From positions 133,925-197,924 of the forward strand of contig CAZNWJ010000004.1 in the NCBI GenBank assembly GCA_964576925.1: a stretch of DNA of 64,000 nucleotides, read 5' to 3'. The position numbers were made by a program, and so were the translations under genes. Numbering within the stretch: the first letter of the stretch is position 1; each line of letters begins with the position of its first letter. Shown in pieces: positions 44,984 through 54,354 of the stretch. This DNA is from JADJGC01 sp964576925. GTDB lineage: Bacteria > Zixibacteria > MSB-5A5 > CAIYYT01. The notes under the pieces are model-generated. The model saw only the letters and a program-made list of their open reading frames with translations. It was not told where the DNA came from and ran no database searches.

Positions 44984-45705
44984 GACCGTATCCCTGTGTA
45001 GAGTGACACGATCCCTCCATTGAGCGGCTCTGCCGTAACTTCCTGCCACCCGGCCGCCGTCATCAGGCGGCAAAACGCATCGCCGTGGGGAAAGGTCTCA
45101 ATCGTCTTGTTGAGATAGGTGTAGGCCGAGGCATCCCCGGAGAGGAGCCTTCCCAAAAGGGGTACCACGTAGCGGATGTAAGCCAAATGAAAGAAGCGCA
45201 ACAGGCGATGGCTCGGGAGTGAAAACTCCAGCACCATCAGCTTGCCGCCCGGACGCGCAACCCGTGCCAGCTCACGCAAGCACAACCCGACGTCCGCCAT
45301 ATTGCGAATCCCAAAGGCGATAATCTCGGCATCGACGGCAGCAGCAGGCAAGGGGAGATTATGGCCATCGGCGCGCCCGAGGGTCACCTTCGCGTCAAGC
45401 TCTGCGGCTGCAATTTTCACTGTACCAAGAGCGAGCATCTCTTCGGCCATGTCGAGCGCGATCACACGACAGTGACGACTTATGGCAGCCTCGATCGCGA
45501 TATCACATGTGCCGCAGGCCAAATCGAGGAGGATCTGATCCGTGCCCGAGGGAATCTGGGCGACGGCCTGTCGGCGCCACCGACGGTCGAGTCCCAAAGA
45601 CAGAATCCGATTCAATAAATCATAGCGCCGGGAAATGCGGTCGAACATGCGATGCACTTCTGAGCGCGAAGGCGCAGTGGGCGATGTCAAAGCAATATCC
45701 TGCAT
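44980..45705 (-). CDS. ubiE: Demethylmenaquinone methyltransferase, UbiE/MenG family
   Basis: The protein has 241 residues from ATG 45705; the frame is open to 45801, but the family N-terminus (VHRMFDRISRRYDLLN) fits the shorter start. It is a SAM-dependent methylase with motif I LLDLACGTCDIAI, LGRADGHNLPLP, and the UbiE hallmark AFGIRNMADVGLCLRELARVARPGGKLMVLEFS split over two blocks. It adds the ring methyl of menaquinone, the last step. It is first in the men transcript, with a promoter candidate about 48 bases upstream. No strong Shine-Dalgarno site was seen. Confidence 0.92.
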   Translation of the reverse strand: MQDIALTSPTAPSRSEVHRMFDRISRRYDLLNRILSLGLDRRWRRQAVAQIPSGTDQILLDLACGTCDIAIEAAISRHCRVIALDMAEEMLALGTVKIAAAELDAKVTLGRADGHNLPLPAAAVDAEIIAFGIRNMADVGLCLRELARVARPGGKLMVLEFSLPSHRLLRFFHLAYIRYVVPLLGRLLSGDASAYTYLNKTIETFPHGDAFCRLMTAAGWQEVTAEPLNGGIVSLYTGIRS

Positions 45706-45752
45706 CAGTCTTTTGCCGGAGCTGATTCTTGCACGCCCGGCAGTAATCGAAG

Positions 45753-45781
45753 AATATACGCAGTAAGTGTGGCAAACGCAA
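45753..45781 (-). promoter_or_regulatory. Candidate promoter of the menaquinone operon
   Basis: TTGCGT (45776-45781, complement) and TATATT (45753-45758) are exactly 17 bases apart. The gap lies between the PAS kinase stop and the ubiE-type start. The -10 box matches at five of six positions, the -35 box at three. Confidence 0.5.
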
Positions 45782-45846
45782 CCCCCGCGCATCGCGATCA
45801 AGCGGGATGCGAATGATCAAACCATTGAAAGATAAGGAGATATAGA

Positions 45847-48800
45847 TCAGGGAATCGGGTGCAACTCAAGACGCCCCTGCCGCAGTAGAAACTCGACTCC
45901 CGGGTTGGAATCTACAACTAAGTCGGCGGCAGCCTGCAATTCCAGTCGGCAGTCACCGCAGGCACCGGCATTGATCAGTACGACCTTGATACCGAGTTCG
46001 CGGCAGCGGTCAAACAACCGTCGCAGTTCGACTTTGAACGGAGTCCGTCCGTCGGCAATGCACAGAGCGGGTTGGTTCGCCCCGGCGGGCAGTTCGTCGC
46101 AGGATTGCACGACCGAAACATCAAGCCCCAGTGACTGCCCCTCAAACTCATAATCACGAGTAGTCTTAAGGTCAGCGCTGAAGATTAACAGCCGACCAAC
46201 GGGTAGCCTCGAGCAATCAACCTTCTCGATTGGCGCGTCATTTGTTGAAGCGGGAAGTTGCACAGTAAACACGCTTCCTTTGCCAAGCTCGCTTTCCACG
46301 GTAATCGTGCCGCCGTATGCCGTCACGATATTGCGGCACAGCGACAGCCCCAATCCGGTGCCATAGTCGGAATCGCGACCCCAGACTCCCTTGGTCGAGA
46401 AGAACGGATCGAAGATGCGGCCGAGATTCTCAGCGGGGATACCGATGCCGGTGTCGGCGACTTGCAGCCGCACCCAGGCCTGGTCGCAGCTGACGCGGAG
46501 TGTAAGAGTCCCGCCGTTGTTCATGGCCTGAGCTGCATTCATGACGAGATTCAATACGACTTGCTGCAACCGACCGGCCGAGCCGTTCACGCTCGGAACT
46601 TCAGCGAAATCGGTCTGCAGCTCAATATTGCGTTCGTTGAGTTCTTTGCGGACGAAGCGCAACGTGGAATGAATGATATCGGTCAAGAGCACGGGTCCGT
46701 CGCTATCACTACGATGGCTGGAATAACTGAGCAAGGACATCGCGATCTCATTCGCCTTTTCGCCAGCCTCGAGAATCTGCGCGAAGGCGAGCCGCGCTTC
46801 TTCCAGGCCGCCGGGCTCGTCCAGCAAATCCTGCGCGAAGCTGGCATTGCCGATGATGCCGGCGAGGTAATTCTTGAATTCGTGCGCGATACCGGCGGCC
46901 AGGGTTCCGATCGAGGTGAAGCGATCAGCCTCCTGGAGTCTCTGGCGCCTCTCGAATTCGTCGGTCAAATCGCGTACGATCAGCGTAAAGGTATGGTCCT
47001 CGCCGATCTGTACCCGGCTGATCGAGAGTTGGACGGGGATCTCGCGACCGTTGGCGCAGCGCCCGACTCCTTCAAAGGATCGCGAGTCTTTGATTTCCAG
47101 CAGCGCGCGGCTGTCAAGCGCCGGCACCAGATCCTGGATCGAACCGGAAGTTAGACCTTGATCCAGACCAAAAATCTGGCTTGCCGCAGCATTGGTGATT
47201 TGAATGATTCCGGCGGCGTTGGTAACGACGATTCCATCGGCCGCTGAGCTCAAGATCGCCCGCAGCCTGGCGTCACTCTCCACAATCTTTTGTTCTGCAG
47301 CTTTGCGCTCCGAGATATCGCGAATAAACGCGACGTATCGCGTTCCGCTTTCGAGATTCATGCGACTGATCGCCAATTCAATCGAGAATACCGTATTGCT
47401 GTCGCGTATCGCCACGGCTTCACGCACGAGAACGGTCGGGGACTGATCGTTGGGGAATGGCGCAGCCAGGCGCGCCTCCAGCGTTGTCCGCAAGGGCTCG
47501 GCCAGCAGACTGAAAAACGATCTCAGCATAAGCCGGACCTGGCTCAGCGCGAAAATGCGCTCGGCCGCAGGATTAGCCGATTCAATCGTGCCGTCAGCAC
47601 GGAAGGTAATGATGCCGTCGGCCGCAGCTTCGATCAGCGTGTGAATCTGTACCAGGCTCTCTCTGACCTCAGATTCAATCTTCAATCTCTCAGTCAGGTC
47701 CCGCATAATACTCGAGAGACAAACAAGTTTGCCGTGCTCGTCGAGGCGGGCGATCATGACGTGGGACACGGTGAATTCGCTGCCTTCGCGGCGGCGCACC
47801 GCGCTTTCGCCAATCCAGATGCCGTCGCGAATAGCCGCGGGTATTGCCGAGGCCCGGAGTTTCTGCAGCGAAGCGGCGGAAAAGAATTCTTCGATGCAAG
47901 TCCCGTCTGCCTCATCAGCCTGCTCGAAGCCAAGCAGGGCGCGCCCGGACTGATTGAGATACAGCAGGCGGTCCTGGCTGTCGGTGATTAGGACGACATC
48001 AGAAGTAGCCTCAAGGATATTGACCAGCCGCGCGCGCTCTTCGTCGGCACGAACTCGCTCCGACACGTCTCGCGATACGGCTATGATATCCGGAGCTTGT
48101 CCGAATTCGGAGTTGTCGGCAGCACGGGCACACGATTCAAGCCACACGTAGTGGCCGTCTCGGTGTCGAAACCGGGCGACTGACGTAATCGTCTTTGACA
48201 TCTCAATTGTCTCCGAAACGTTCGTTTTTACAAGCTCCGCGTCATCAGGATGAGTGAATTCGAAAAGGCTGCGTCCGATCAACTCTTCCGGAGTCCAACC
48301 GAGTATTGTTGTCACTGCTGGCGATGCATAGTTGATGCGTGCCTCAGCCGAGCATCTGGTGATGATGTCCGTAGCGTGCTCAGCCAGCAGGCGGAACCGC
48401 GCTTCACTTTCCTGAACGGCTTGTTGCGCCGCCCGTAACTCCGTGATGTCGCGAGCCACGTAGAAAAATCCGATCAACTGTCCGCTGTAGTCGAACCGCG
48501 GCGAAGTCGACAACGCCAGGTAACGCTTGTCGCCGTTGGGGCGTGTGATCCAGGTCTCAAATCTCGCCCGCCCCTGTTTTAAGAGCCGATCGCGTTCCCG
48601 GCGCAGCTCCAACAGGCGCTCCTCCTCGATGAACTCACTGGTCTTGCGGCCGACGAGAGTGCCGGCAGCCACACCGAAGATCCGATCCGCTGCCGGATTC
48701 GCGACCACGAAGCGGCCGTCAATATCGATCAGGCAGACACCATCATCCTGGTGATCCACCAGCTCGCGATAGCGCTCTTCGCTTTCGACCAGCTGCTCTT

Positions 48801-50682
48801 CCAGCTTCTTCTGGTCGGTGATATCAGAAAGCACGCCGTTCCAGACCATGCGACCATCGTGTTGACGCAGCGGGGTCGACTGCGCCCTCACCCAGCGCGC
48901 CTCATCACCCGACTTGACGCGAAACTCGCCGAGCCACGAGTTTCTCTCCGAGATCGCTTTCCAAATCGAGCCCATTACGGATTCAAGGTCATCCGGGTGG
49001 ATCAACCGGAAGAAGGCCTCTGGGTCCTTTTTGCATTCGTCCGCGGTAATACCGTAAACGCCGTCCAGACCCGGGGAAATCATGGGGAAGGTGAGACGGC
49101 CGTCGGATTCCAGGCGACATTGGAAGACTACCCCCGGGATTCCTGAGGTGGTATCGCGTAGTAGTTTTTCGCTCTCGCGCAGGGCACGTTCAGTTTCGAG
49201 GAGCTTGGTAATGTCATGCCCGAAGACTGCCACGAGGTTACGAGCCGACTGCGGTTCGCAGATAGGCCGGACAGACACGCGCGTCGCCCGCTGCCTCCAC
49301 TCCAGGGTCAGGTCGGTTGGTTCGTTGTCGGCAAAGGCGCGCTCAATAGCGATCGCCAATTGCTCTCCGACTTCCAGCGGCAGCAAACTTACGCCGCGGC
49401 GCCCGACGATCTGTGCGAGAGGGCGATTCAGCAGTTCTGCGACGCCGCGATTCGCGGCCTCGATCGTTCCTCCGCGCTCGATCAGCATCGCCGGACCCGG
49501 ATGGGCATCAAGGAGCGCTGCGAGCCGGGCGGAGCTTTGGCGCAATGACTCTGCGGCTGCTTTGGCCTCATCTATGTCCAGAATGATGCCGTCGACAAAA
49601 GCGGGATTCCCGCCATCGTCGCAGATCACCTGGCCGCGTTCGAGCATCCAGGTGATGCGACCATCCGTGTGCCTAAGCCTGTACTCGACCTGGTAGGCAG
49701 TCTTCGCTTCGACTGCCGCGGTCAAAGCCTTTTTCGCCTGTGGAAGGTCCTCGGGGTGAAAGCCGCTGGCGGAAGGGCGAATCCCTTTGACATAATCCGA
49801 AGCGGGGAAACCGGTGTACAGCTCGACGCTTTCGGAAATGTACTCGACCGGCCAATCGGGCGCCACGCGCAGACGAAAGGTGATTCCCGGCACGTTTTTG
49901 ACGAGCGTGCGGAAATGCTCTTCGCTCTCCCGTAGTCTTTCGGTGTCTATGCGTCGCTGCGCTTCCAACGCGGCATTGGCGCGCGCCACCCGATGCGCGA
50001 ATACGACAATGAGTCCGATCAAGAAGATCACGCCAATGTGTGTTGAGGATTCAACAGCTCGCAGTGAATCGGCACTCGCCAAGGCGGAGGTCTCCTGCTC
50101 GCGACGGATTTGCGCCTGTTCGCGGGTTAGAGCACCGTGCTCGGCCAGGAACTGACGTTGAACGCCGGCGAGCTGATTCAGCAACGTGCCTTGGCGACTG
50201 GAGTCAACTCCGAAATTCGTGGCAATTGCGCGCCGCGAAAAGTCGCTCAAGGCAAAGCCGGAACGGATGAATCTGCTGGAAGCCTGAAGTAATCCACGTG
50301 CAGCCTCGGGACGGCCGATCGTCGCGGCCAGCGCGCCCAGGTGGCCCAACGCGCTGTCGAAATCAGCGATAGCATCTTGAAGTTGAATATTGTTGGCAGC
50401 ATCATGTGCGCCGACAATGGCGAACCTGGCATCGAAGTAGAGCTGTGACGAAACTGAAAGCGCGGCATTCCTGGCTTCCGAGAAATTCGCCCAATCTTCC
50501 TGAAGCGCATTCAGAGTTTCGTGGCGGTCATCAATTTCCGAATTAATATAGACCGAGACCAGCCCGGATACGAATATCAGGGCGCCGATCGCATAGAGCG
50601 ACCAATGCCAGATGCGCTGCGGGTTCTTGTCAGCGTGCTTCGTTAAGTTCAGCAGGGGTTCAGTTTCATGAGTAATCGACAT
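45847..50682 (-). CDS. Membrane-bound hybrid sensor kinase with eight PAS domains
   Basis: The protein has 1,611 residues. TM1 lies at about 26-48 and TM2 at about 213-233, enclosing a helical periplasmic sensor domain. Eight PAS units follow, each opening with an ESExxFRxLxxxxP-like helix, and several are joined by PAC-type linkers (YVARDITELR, AFIRDISERK). HisKA contains HEFKNYLAGIIG with phospho-accepting His1267. The ATPase domain shows VVLNLVMNAAQAM (N box), VADTGIGIPAENLGRIFDPFFS and GTGLGLSLCRNIV. The last 110 residues (about 1500-1611) resemble a receiver domain in strand pattern but show no clear phospho-acceptor Asp, so they may be degenerate. The stimulus is unknown; PAS number suggests several inputs. 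Confidence 0.88.
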   Translation of the reverse strand: MSITHETEPLLNLTKHADKNPQRIWHWSLYAIGALIFVSGLVSVYINSEIDDRHETLNALQEDWANFSEARNAALSVSSQLYFDARFAIVGAHDAANNIQLQDAIADFDSALGHLGALAATIGRPEAARGLLQASSRFIRSGFALSDFSRRAIATNFGVDSSRQGTLLNQLAGVQRQFLAEHGALTREQAQIRREQETSALASADSLRAVESSTHIGVIFLIGLIVVFAHRVARANAALEAQRRIDTERLRESEEHFRTLVKNVPGITFRLRVAPDWPVEYISESVELYTGFPASDYVKGIRPSASGFHPEDLPQAKKALTAAVEAKTAYQVEYRLRHTDGRITWMLERGQVICDDGGNPAFVDGIILDIDEAKAAAESLRQSSARLAALLDAHPGPAMLIERGGTIEAANRGVAELLNRPLAQIVGRRGVSLLPLEVGEQLAIAIERAFADNEPTDLTLEWRQRATRVSVRPICEPQSARNLVAVFGHDITKLLETERALRESEKLLRDTTSGIPGVVFQCRLESDGRLTFPMISPGLDGVYGITADECKKDPEAFFRLIHPDDLESVMGSIWKAISERNSWLGEFRVKSGDEARWVRAQSTPLRQHDGRMVWNGVLSDITDQKKLEEQLVESEERYRELVDHQDDGVCLIDIDGRFVVANPAADRIFGVAAGTLVGRKTSEFIEEERLLELRRERDRLLKQGRARFETWITRPNGDKRYLALSTSPRFDYSGQLIGFFYVARDITELRAAQQAVQESEARFRLLAEHATDIITRCSAEARINYASPAVTTILGWTPEELIGRSLFEFTHPDDAELVKTNVSETIEMSKTITSVARFRHRDGHYVWLESCARAADNSEFGQAPDIIAVSRDVSERVRADEERARLVNILEATSDVVLITDSQDRLLYLNQSGRALLGFEQADEADGTCIEEFFSAASLQKLRASAIPAAIRDGIWIGESAVRRREGSEFTVSHVMIARLDEHGKLVCLSSIMRDLTERLKIESEVRESLVQIHTLIEAAADGIITFRADGTIESANPAAERIFALSQVRLMLRSFFSLLAEPLRTTLEARLAAPFPNDQSPTVLVREAVAIRDSNTVFSIELAISRMNLESGTRYVAFIRDISERKAAEQKIVESDARLRAILSSAADGIVVTNAAGIIQITNAAASQIFGLDQGLTSGSIQDLVPALDSRALLEIKDSRSFEGVGRCANGREIPVQLSISRVQIGEDHTFTLIVRDLTDEFERRQRLQEADRFTSIGTLAAGIAHEFKNYLAGIIGNASFAQDLLDEPGGLEEARLAFAQILEAGEKANEIAMSLLSYSSHRSDSDGPVLLTDIIHSTLRFVRKELNERNIELQTDFAEVPSVNGSAGRLQQVVLNLVMNAAQAMNNGGTLTLRVSCDQAWVRLQVADTGIGIPAENLGRIFDPFFSTKGVWGRDSDYGTGLGLSLCRNIVTAYGGTITVESELGKGSVFTVQLPASTNDAPIEKVDCSRLPVGRLLIFSADLKTTRDYEFEGQSLGLDVSVVQSCDELPAGANQPALCIADGRTPFKVELRRLFDRCRELGIKVVLINAGACGDCRLELQAAADLVVDSNPGVEFLLRQGRLELHPIP

Positions 50683-50836
50683 ATCCTATCCGTCGACGCA
50701 GAATACGCTCCAGCGAGAGTGTTTCTTTTTATATCGGCAGATCACGACACAACTTGCGCCCCAATCAGGATTTGCGAGTTTGTGCGCTTGTGGCTGGTGC
50801 AGAGCGAAACGTCAGGATTTACCGGCGGGGACCGGC

Positions 50837-51358
50837 TCAGTCTTCGAGAAGCAAGGCAAAAAGAAGGCAGTTCTCAGCGAGCAAGTGGTCGGCGAGAAGT
50901 CCGTCACGCCAGCGTTTGATGAACTCCCGCTCCGAGGATACCTCTTCAAAGCCCGACTCGCCCAGTGCCTCCCGGACAGTCAGAAGTGGCTGCGGACACA
51001 TGCAGTAGATCAAGCGTCGTTCCCGAAAACGCGCAAGTTCGCAAACTTGGTCGAGCAGACCCGTGGCGGAACTCGCTGAGTTGAACTCGGGATAAAGAAA
51101 CGGGCCGGAAATCTCCAACGTCAGATCGTCCACTGAGCACTTGACGTAGCCAAGAGGCGAATGGTCGGCAAAACCGATGATGTAGACTGTGCTGGGTTCT
51201 TCGCTTTCGAGAAGCAAGTCGGTAAAGTCGTCCGCCCACATGGCGGCAACATCGGGCGGAAGCGGCGCCAGGGTTTGCTCGTGCAAGTCTTGCAGCAACG
51301 GCAAGGCGCGCGGTCCGGCGCGAAGATAGCGGACGTCGGGCATGGAGACAATATACAT
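50837..51358 (-). CDS. GNAT-like N-acetyltransferase, tentative
   Basis: The protein has 173 residues from ATG 51358; a second ATG five codons later is possible. The pattern is GNAT-like: an N-terminal strand-helix (YLRAGPRALPLLQDLHEQ), a central hydrophobic strand (STVYIIGFADHSPLGYVKCSVDD), a strand-helix with GLLDQVCELARFRERRLIYCMC and the late VREALGESGFEEVSSEREFIKRW typical of the C-terminal arm. The usual acetyl-CoA loop Q/RxxGxG/A is not clear, so the enzyme may be divergent or inactive. It starts 37 bases after the cupin gene. Confidence 0.55.
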   Translation of the reverse strand: MYIVSMPDVRYLRAGPRALPLLQDLHEQTLAPLPPDVAAMWADDFTDLLLESEEPSTVYIIGFADHSPLGYVKCSVDDLTLEISGPFLYPEFNSASSATGLLDQVCELARFRERRLIYCMCPQPLLTVREALGESGFEEVSSEREFIKRWRDGLLADHLLAENCLLFALLLED

Positions 51359-51395
51359 CACGCCACCGCAGAGCGATGCGCGATTCTCGTGTGCC

Positions 51396-51743
51396 TCAGA
51401 CTTTGGCCACGAGATAGATATAGCGCAAGTTCGTATTGCCGCAGTTGACCACATTGTGGATCGTCCGCGGCGGCATATAGCTCACGGCCGGTGCGACAAC
51501 CCGCAACGGCGTGTCCAGAGTTTCTGCGTGCACCTCGGCGCAACCCTGCAAGAACACAATCGCTTCTTCGTGCTCCTTGGTGCTGTGTTCACCGACAGAC
51601 CCGCCGGGCTTCAATGTCACACAGCCGGAGTGAAACTGGAATGTGTTGGCGTCGTCGAGCAAGTGAAGGTAGTGCACGTCGGGCGCCGGCAATTCGCAAA
51701 CAAAGGGGATCAGCTTCTTGTCAGCCAATAATTCTGTAGCCAT
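51396..51743 (-). CDS. Small single-domain cupin protein
   Basis: The protein has 115 residues. Cupin motif 1 is GEHSTKEHEEAIVFLQG, giving the first two metal-binding His and Glu, and motif 2 is PPRTIHNVVNCG with the third His. Such proteins bind a divalent metal and act as small isomerases, dioxygenases or metabolite-binding sensors; nothing here picks one. It lies 30 bases after the ECF-type S component and before the GNAT-like gene. Confidence 0.8.
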   Translation of the reverse strand: MATELLADKKLIPFVCELPAPDVHYLHLLDDANTFQFHSGCVTLKPGGSVGEHSTKEHEEAIVFLQGCAEVHAETLDTPLRVVAPAVSYMPPRTIHNVVNCGNTNLRYIYLVAKV

Positions 51744-51773
51744 GGTGTCCTTCCCGCCAGAGAGATCTGGCTG

Positions 51774-52322
51774 CTAATTGCGAGGTGCCATCGACTTGAC
51801 CCACCAGCGGGCGATCAACGGCAACATGATGATCTGTCCCAGCGCCGCAAAGACACCGGGCAGCATGGCTGCCTGGAGATACGCCGCCAGCGGCTGACTC
51901 ACCGAGCCGGCCATCACGACAGTGGCGACGAATACGACTCGACCTACGAGCAATCCGACCAAGACGCTGACGAAGCCGTTCAGACGAAGGCTTTCGCGGC
52001 AGAATCCCGTGACCGCGCCGTAAGCCGCAAGCTCAACCGACATCGGCAGAATCATCGGTGGGAAGGGCATGCCCGAAAAGGCGAATGAAACGACCGGGCT
52101 GAGCGCTCCGACCATCAAGCCGCCACGCCAGCCGTAAACCAACCCGGCCAGAATTACCGGCCAGTGCATTGGTAGCAAAGTTCGAACCGGCAGGCCGGTA
52201 AGGTGAGCAAGTGATGGGAGAACGACCGCCAGAGCAAGCAGTGCGGTTGCCCAGATCACCGTGGACACACGCCACAGCGGCAAAGTCGTTGCAGTTATCG
52301 ACGAGCTATAGTTCCTTTCCAT
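51774..52322 (-). CDS. Small membrane protein resembling an ECF-transporter S component
   Basis: The protein has 182 residues with about five or six membrane segments. ATG 52322 is preferred over the ATG two codons upstream because AAGGAG lies seven bases before it. The stretch LPVRTLLPMHWPVILAGLVYGWRGGLMVGALSPVVSFAFSG resembles substrate-capture S subunits of energy-coupling factor vitamin transporters, for which the helix 3-4 region gives no substrate here. The T and A subunits are not in the window. A perfect palindrome (52334-52349) abuts the ribosome-binding site. Confidence 0.6.
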   Translation of the reverse strand: MERNYSSSITATTLPLWRVSTVIWATALLALAVVLPSLAHLTGLPVRTLLPMHWPVILAGLVYGWRGGLMVGALSPVVSFAFSGMPFPPMILPMSVELAAYGAVTGFCRESLRLNGFVSVLVGLLVGRVVFVATVVMAGSVSQPLAAYLQAAMLPGVFAALGQIIMLPLIARWWVKSMAPRN

Positions 52323-52333
52323 CGTCATTCTCC

Positions 52334-52349
52334 TTTACAAGTATGTAAA
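52334..52349. promoter_or_regulatory. Palindrome next to the RBS of the S-component gene
   Basis: TTTACAAGTATGTAAA is a perfect 6-4-6 inverted repeat that overlaps or abuts the AAGGAG of the minus-strand gene. It could be a repressor site or a short mRNA hairpin masking the ribosome-binding site. It does not match an operator that I can name. Confidence 0.45.
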
Positions 52350-52404
52350 TCAAGCAAGCACCGCGTTTAACATATCGAATCATTAATGGACAATCCAGTC
52401 GTTT

Positions 52405-53679
52405 TTAGCACATAATCGTCTCTTCACGACCCGGTCCAGTTGAGAGAATACTGATTTTCACACCGAGAAACTCCTGAATTCGCGCCAGGTACTTGTGCGC
52501 GTTGCTGTCCAGATCGCCCAGCGACCGCGCGTGGCACACCGGTTTGCTCCAGCCCGGCAACGTTTCATACACAGGCTCAACATGTTGAAACTGGAAATTC
52601 GACTGCGGCGGCACCGTGTGGACCTGGCCGCCGAACCTGTATCCGGTGCAGATCTTGACCTCGCTTAGACCATCCAGGACATCGGCCTTCATCAGGGCAA
52701 TATTGTCCACGCCGTTAATACGTACCGCGTACTTGAGTGACACCAGGTCCAGCCAACCGCAGCGCCGCGGACGTCCGGTCGTTGATCCGTATTCATTGCC
52801 GCGCTCGCGCAGCTTGTTTCCGATATCATCCTTCAACTCCGTCGGAAACGGCCCACCACCGACCCGCGTCTGGTAGGCTTTGACGATTCCGGTGACTTCG
52901 CCGAGATGCTTGAAGCCGATTCCCAGACCGGTCAGGACGCCGCCGATGGTTGTATTCGACGAAGTTATGTAGGGATAGGTGCCGAAGTCGACGTCGAGCA
53001 AGGTTCCTTGGGCGCCCTCAAAGAGAATTCGCTTACCGTGGCGGCACGCGGAGTCAAGATATTCCGCGACGTCGCAAACCAATTCGCGGGCTTCTTCGCG
53101 TTTGGCGACGAGGGTCTCAAAAGTCAGATCGATGTTGGGGCGCTGATCGTCCGGCAGACGGTCGAAGATATGCTTCTTGAGCTCAAAGTTCTCCTTGATC
53201 TTGCAGCGTAGCACGTGGTCGTCAAAGATATCGGCAAACTGGATGCCGCAGCGCCCGATCTTGTCGAGATAGGCTGGCCCGATCCCGCGCTTAGTCGTGC
53301 CAAGCAAAGCATCGCCCCGGGCTTCTTCCATGACGGCATCAATGATCTTGTGATAGGGCATCACCAGGTGGGCGCGCCCGGAGACGAGTATCCGGCCCGC
53401 TACCTTGACCCCTTGTGCTTCCAGTTCGCGCATTTCGGCGAATAACTGAAACATGTCGAGCACGACACCATTGCCGATCAGGCAGATCTTGCCTTCGTGA
53501 AGAATTCCCGAGGGGATAAGATGGAGAATGAACTTCTTTCCACCAACCGTGACAGTGTGTCCGGCATTGGCGCCGCCTTGGCAGCGCGCGACGACATCGA
53601 AGTCGCGCGATAACAAGTCGACGATCTTGCCTTTGCCTTCATCACCCCACTGCAATCCGAGAACAACCCGATTTGACAT
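52405..53679 (-). CDS. purA: Adenylosuccinate synthetase
   Basis: The protein has 424 residues, the usual PurA size. It joins IMP and aspartate using GTP, first step from IMP to AMP. Signatures: GLQWGDEGKGKIVDLL (P-loop with catalytic Asp), GGANAGHTV (catalytic His), GTTKRGIGPAY, FEGAQGTLLD, GGGPFPTEL, TGRPRRCGWLD and the C-terminal GPGREETI. GGGAG precedes the ATG by eight bases. It lies 51 bases after engB on the same strand. Confidence 0.97.
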   Translation of the reverse strand: MSNRVVLGLQWGDEGKGKIVDLLSRDFDVVARCQGGANAGHTVTVGGKKFILHLIPSGILHEGKICLIGNGVVLDMFQLFAEMRELEAQGVKVAGRILVSGRAHLVMPYHKIIDAVMEEARGDALLGTTKRGIGPAYLDKIGRCGIQFADIFDDHVLRCKIKENFELKKHIFDRLPDDQRPNIDLTFETLVAKREEARELVCDVAEYLDSACRHGKRILFEGAQGTLLDVDFGTYPYITSSNTTIGGVLTGLGIGFKHLGEVTGIVKAYQTRVGGGPFPTELKDDIGNKLRERGNEYGSTTGRPRRCGWLDLVSLKYAVRINGVDNIALMKADVLDGLSEVKICTGYRFGGQVHTVPPQSNFQFQHVEPVYETLPGWSKPVCHARSLGDLDSNAHKYLARIQEFLGVKISILSTGPGREETIMC

Positions 53680-53730
53680 CTATTTCACTCCCGTTAGTAT
53701 ATTCAACATCACTGCGGCCGTTTTCCCTGC

Positions 53731-54309
53731 CTAAGCAATCGTGCTCACCCAATTGAGAATCAAGTGCTTACCCTCGCCCGACTCGGCCGAAAAAGCGACG
53801 ATTTGCTTCGGACTAATCTCAAGTTGTTGCGCCAGCTCGGCAATCGCTTTTGCCTTGAGTCGCTGGTTCAACTTGTCAGACTTCGTGAGGACATAAAGAT
53901 GGTGCTTGACCAGCGTCGCCGTCCACTCGTGCAGACCGATATCAAGGTCGCTGGCTTCGTGGCGGATGTCGATTAAGTGTACCAGACCCTGGATGGCTGA
54001 GTTCTTTTCGAAGTAGACGTCCAGCAGTTGCTTCCAACGGTCGCGCTCGGTCTTGGGGGCCCGGGCATAGCCATAGCCGGGCAGGTCGACGAAGCACAGC
54101 CGGTCATTTACACGGTAATAATTGATAGATTGGGTCTTCCCCGGTGTCTGCGAGACTTTGGCGAGCGCTTTGCGATTGAATAGCTTATTGAGCAGCGATG
54201 ACTTGCCGACGTTGGACCGGCCGGCAAAAGCAATCTGCGTTGGGCCGTCCAGAATCAGCTGATCCGGCAGATAGGCAGTCCTCTCCAATGTCACCCGACG
54301 CAGGTCCAC
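53731..54309 (-). CDS. engB: Ribosome biogenesis GTP-binding protein EngB/YsxC
   Basis: The protein has 192 residues, a small TRAFAC GTPase needed for large-subunit assembly. G1 is AGRSNVGKSSLLNKL, the family-typical G2 region is SQTPGKTQSINYYRVN, G3 is DLPGYGYA, G4 is TKSDKL, and G5 is FSAESGEGK. Its place directly downstream of lon is common across bacteria. It is separated from lon by 45 bases. Confidence 0.95.
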   Translation of the reverse strand: MDLRRVTLERTAYLPDQLILDGPTQIAFAGRSNVGKSSLLNKLFNRKALAKVSQTPGKTQSINYYRVNDRLCFVDLPGYGYARAPKTERDRWKQLLDVYFEKNSAIQGLVHLIDIRHEASDLDIGLHEWTATLVKHHLYVLTKSDKLNQRLKAKAIAELAQQLEISPKQIVAFSAESGEGKHLILNWVSTIA

Positions 54310-54354
54310 TTACATCCTCTCTTAGAATTCTACCGGTGCGCGAAGCTATCGAAA

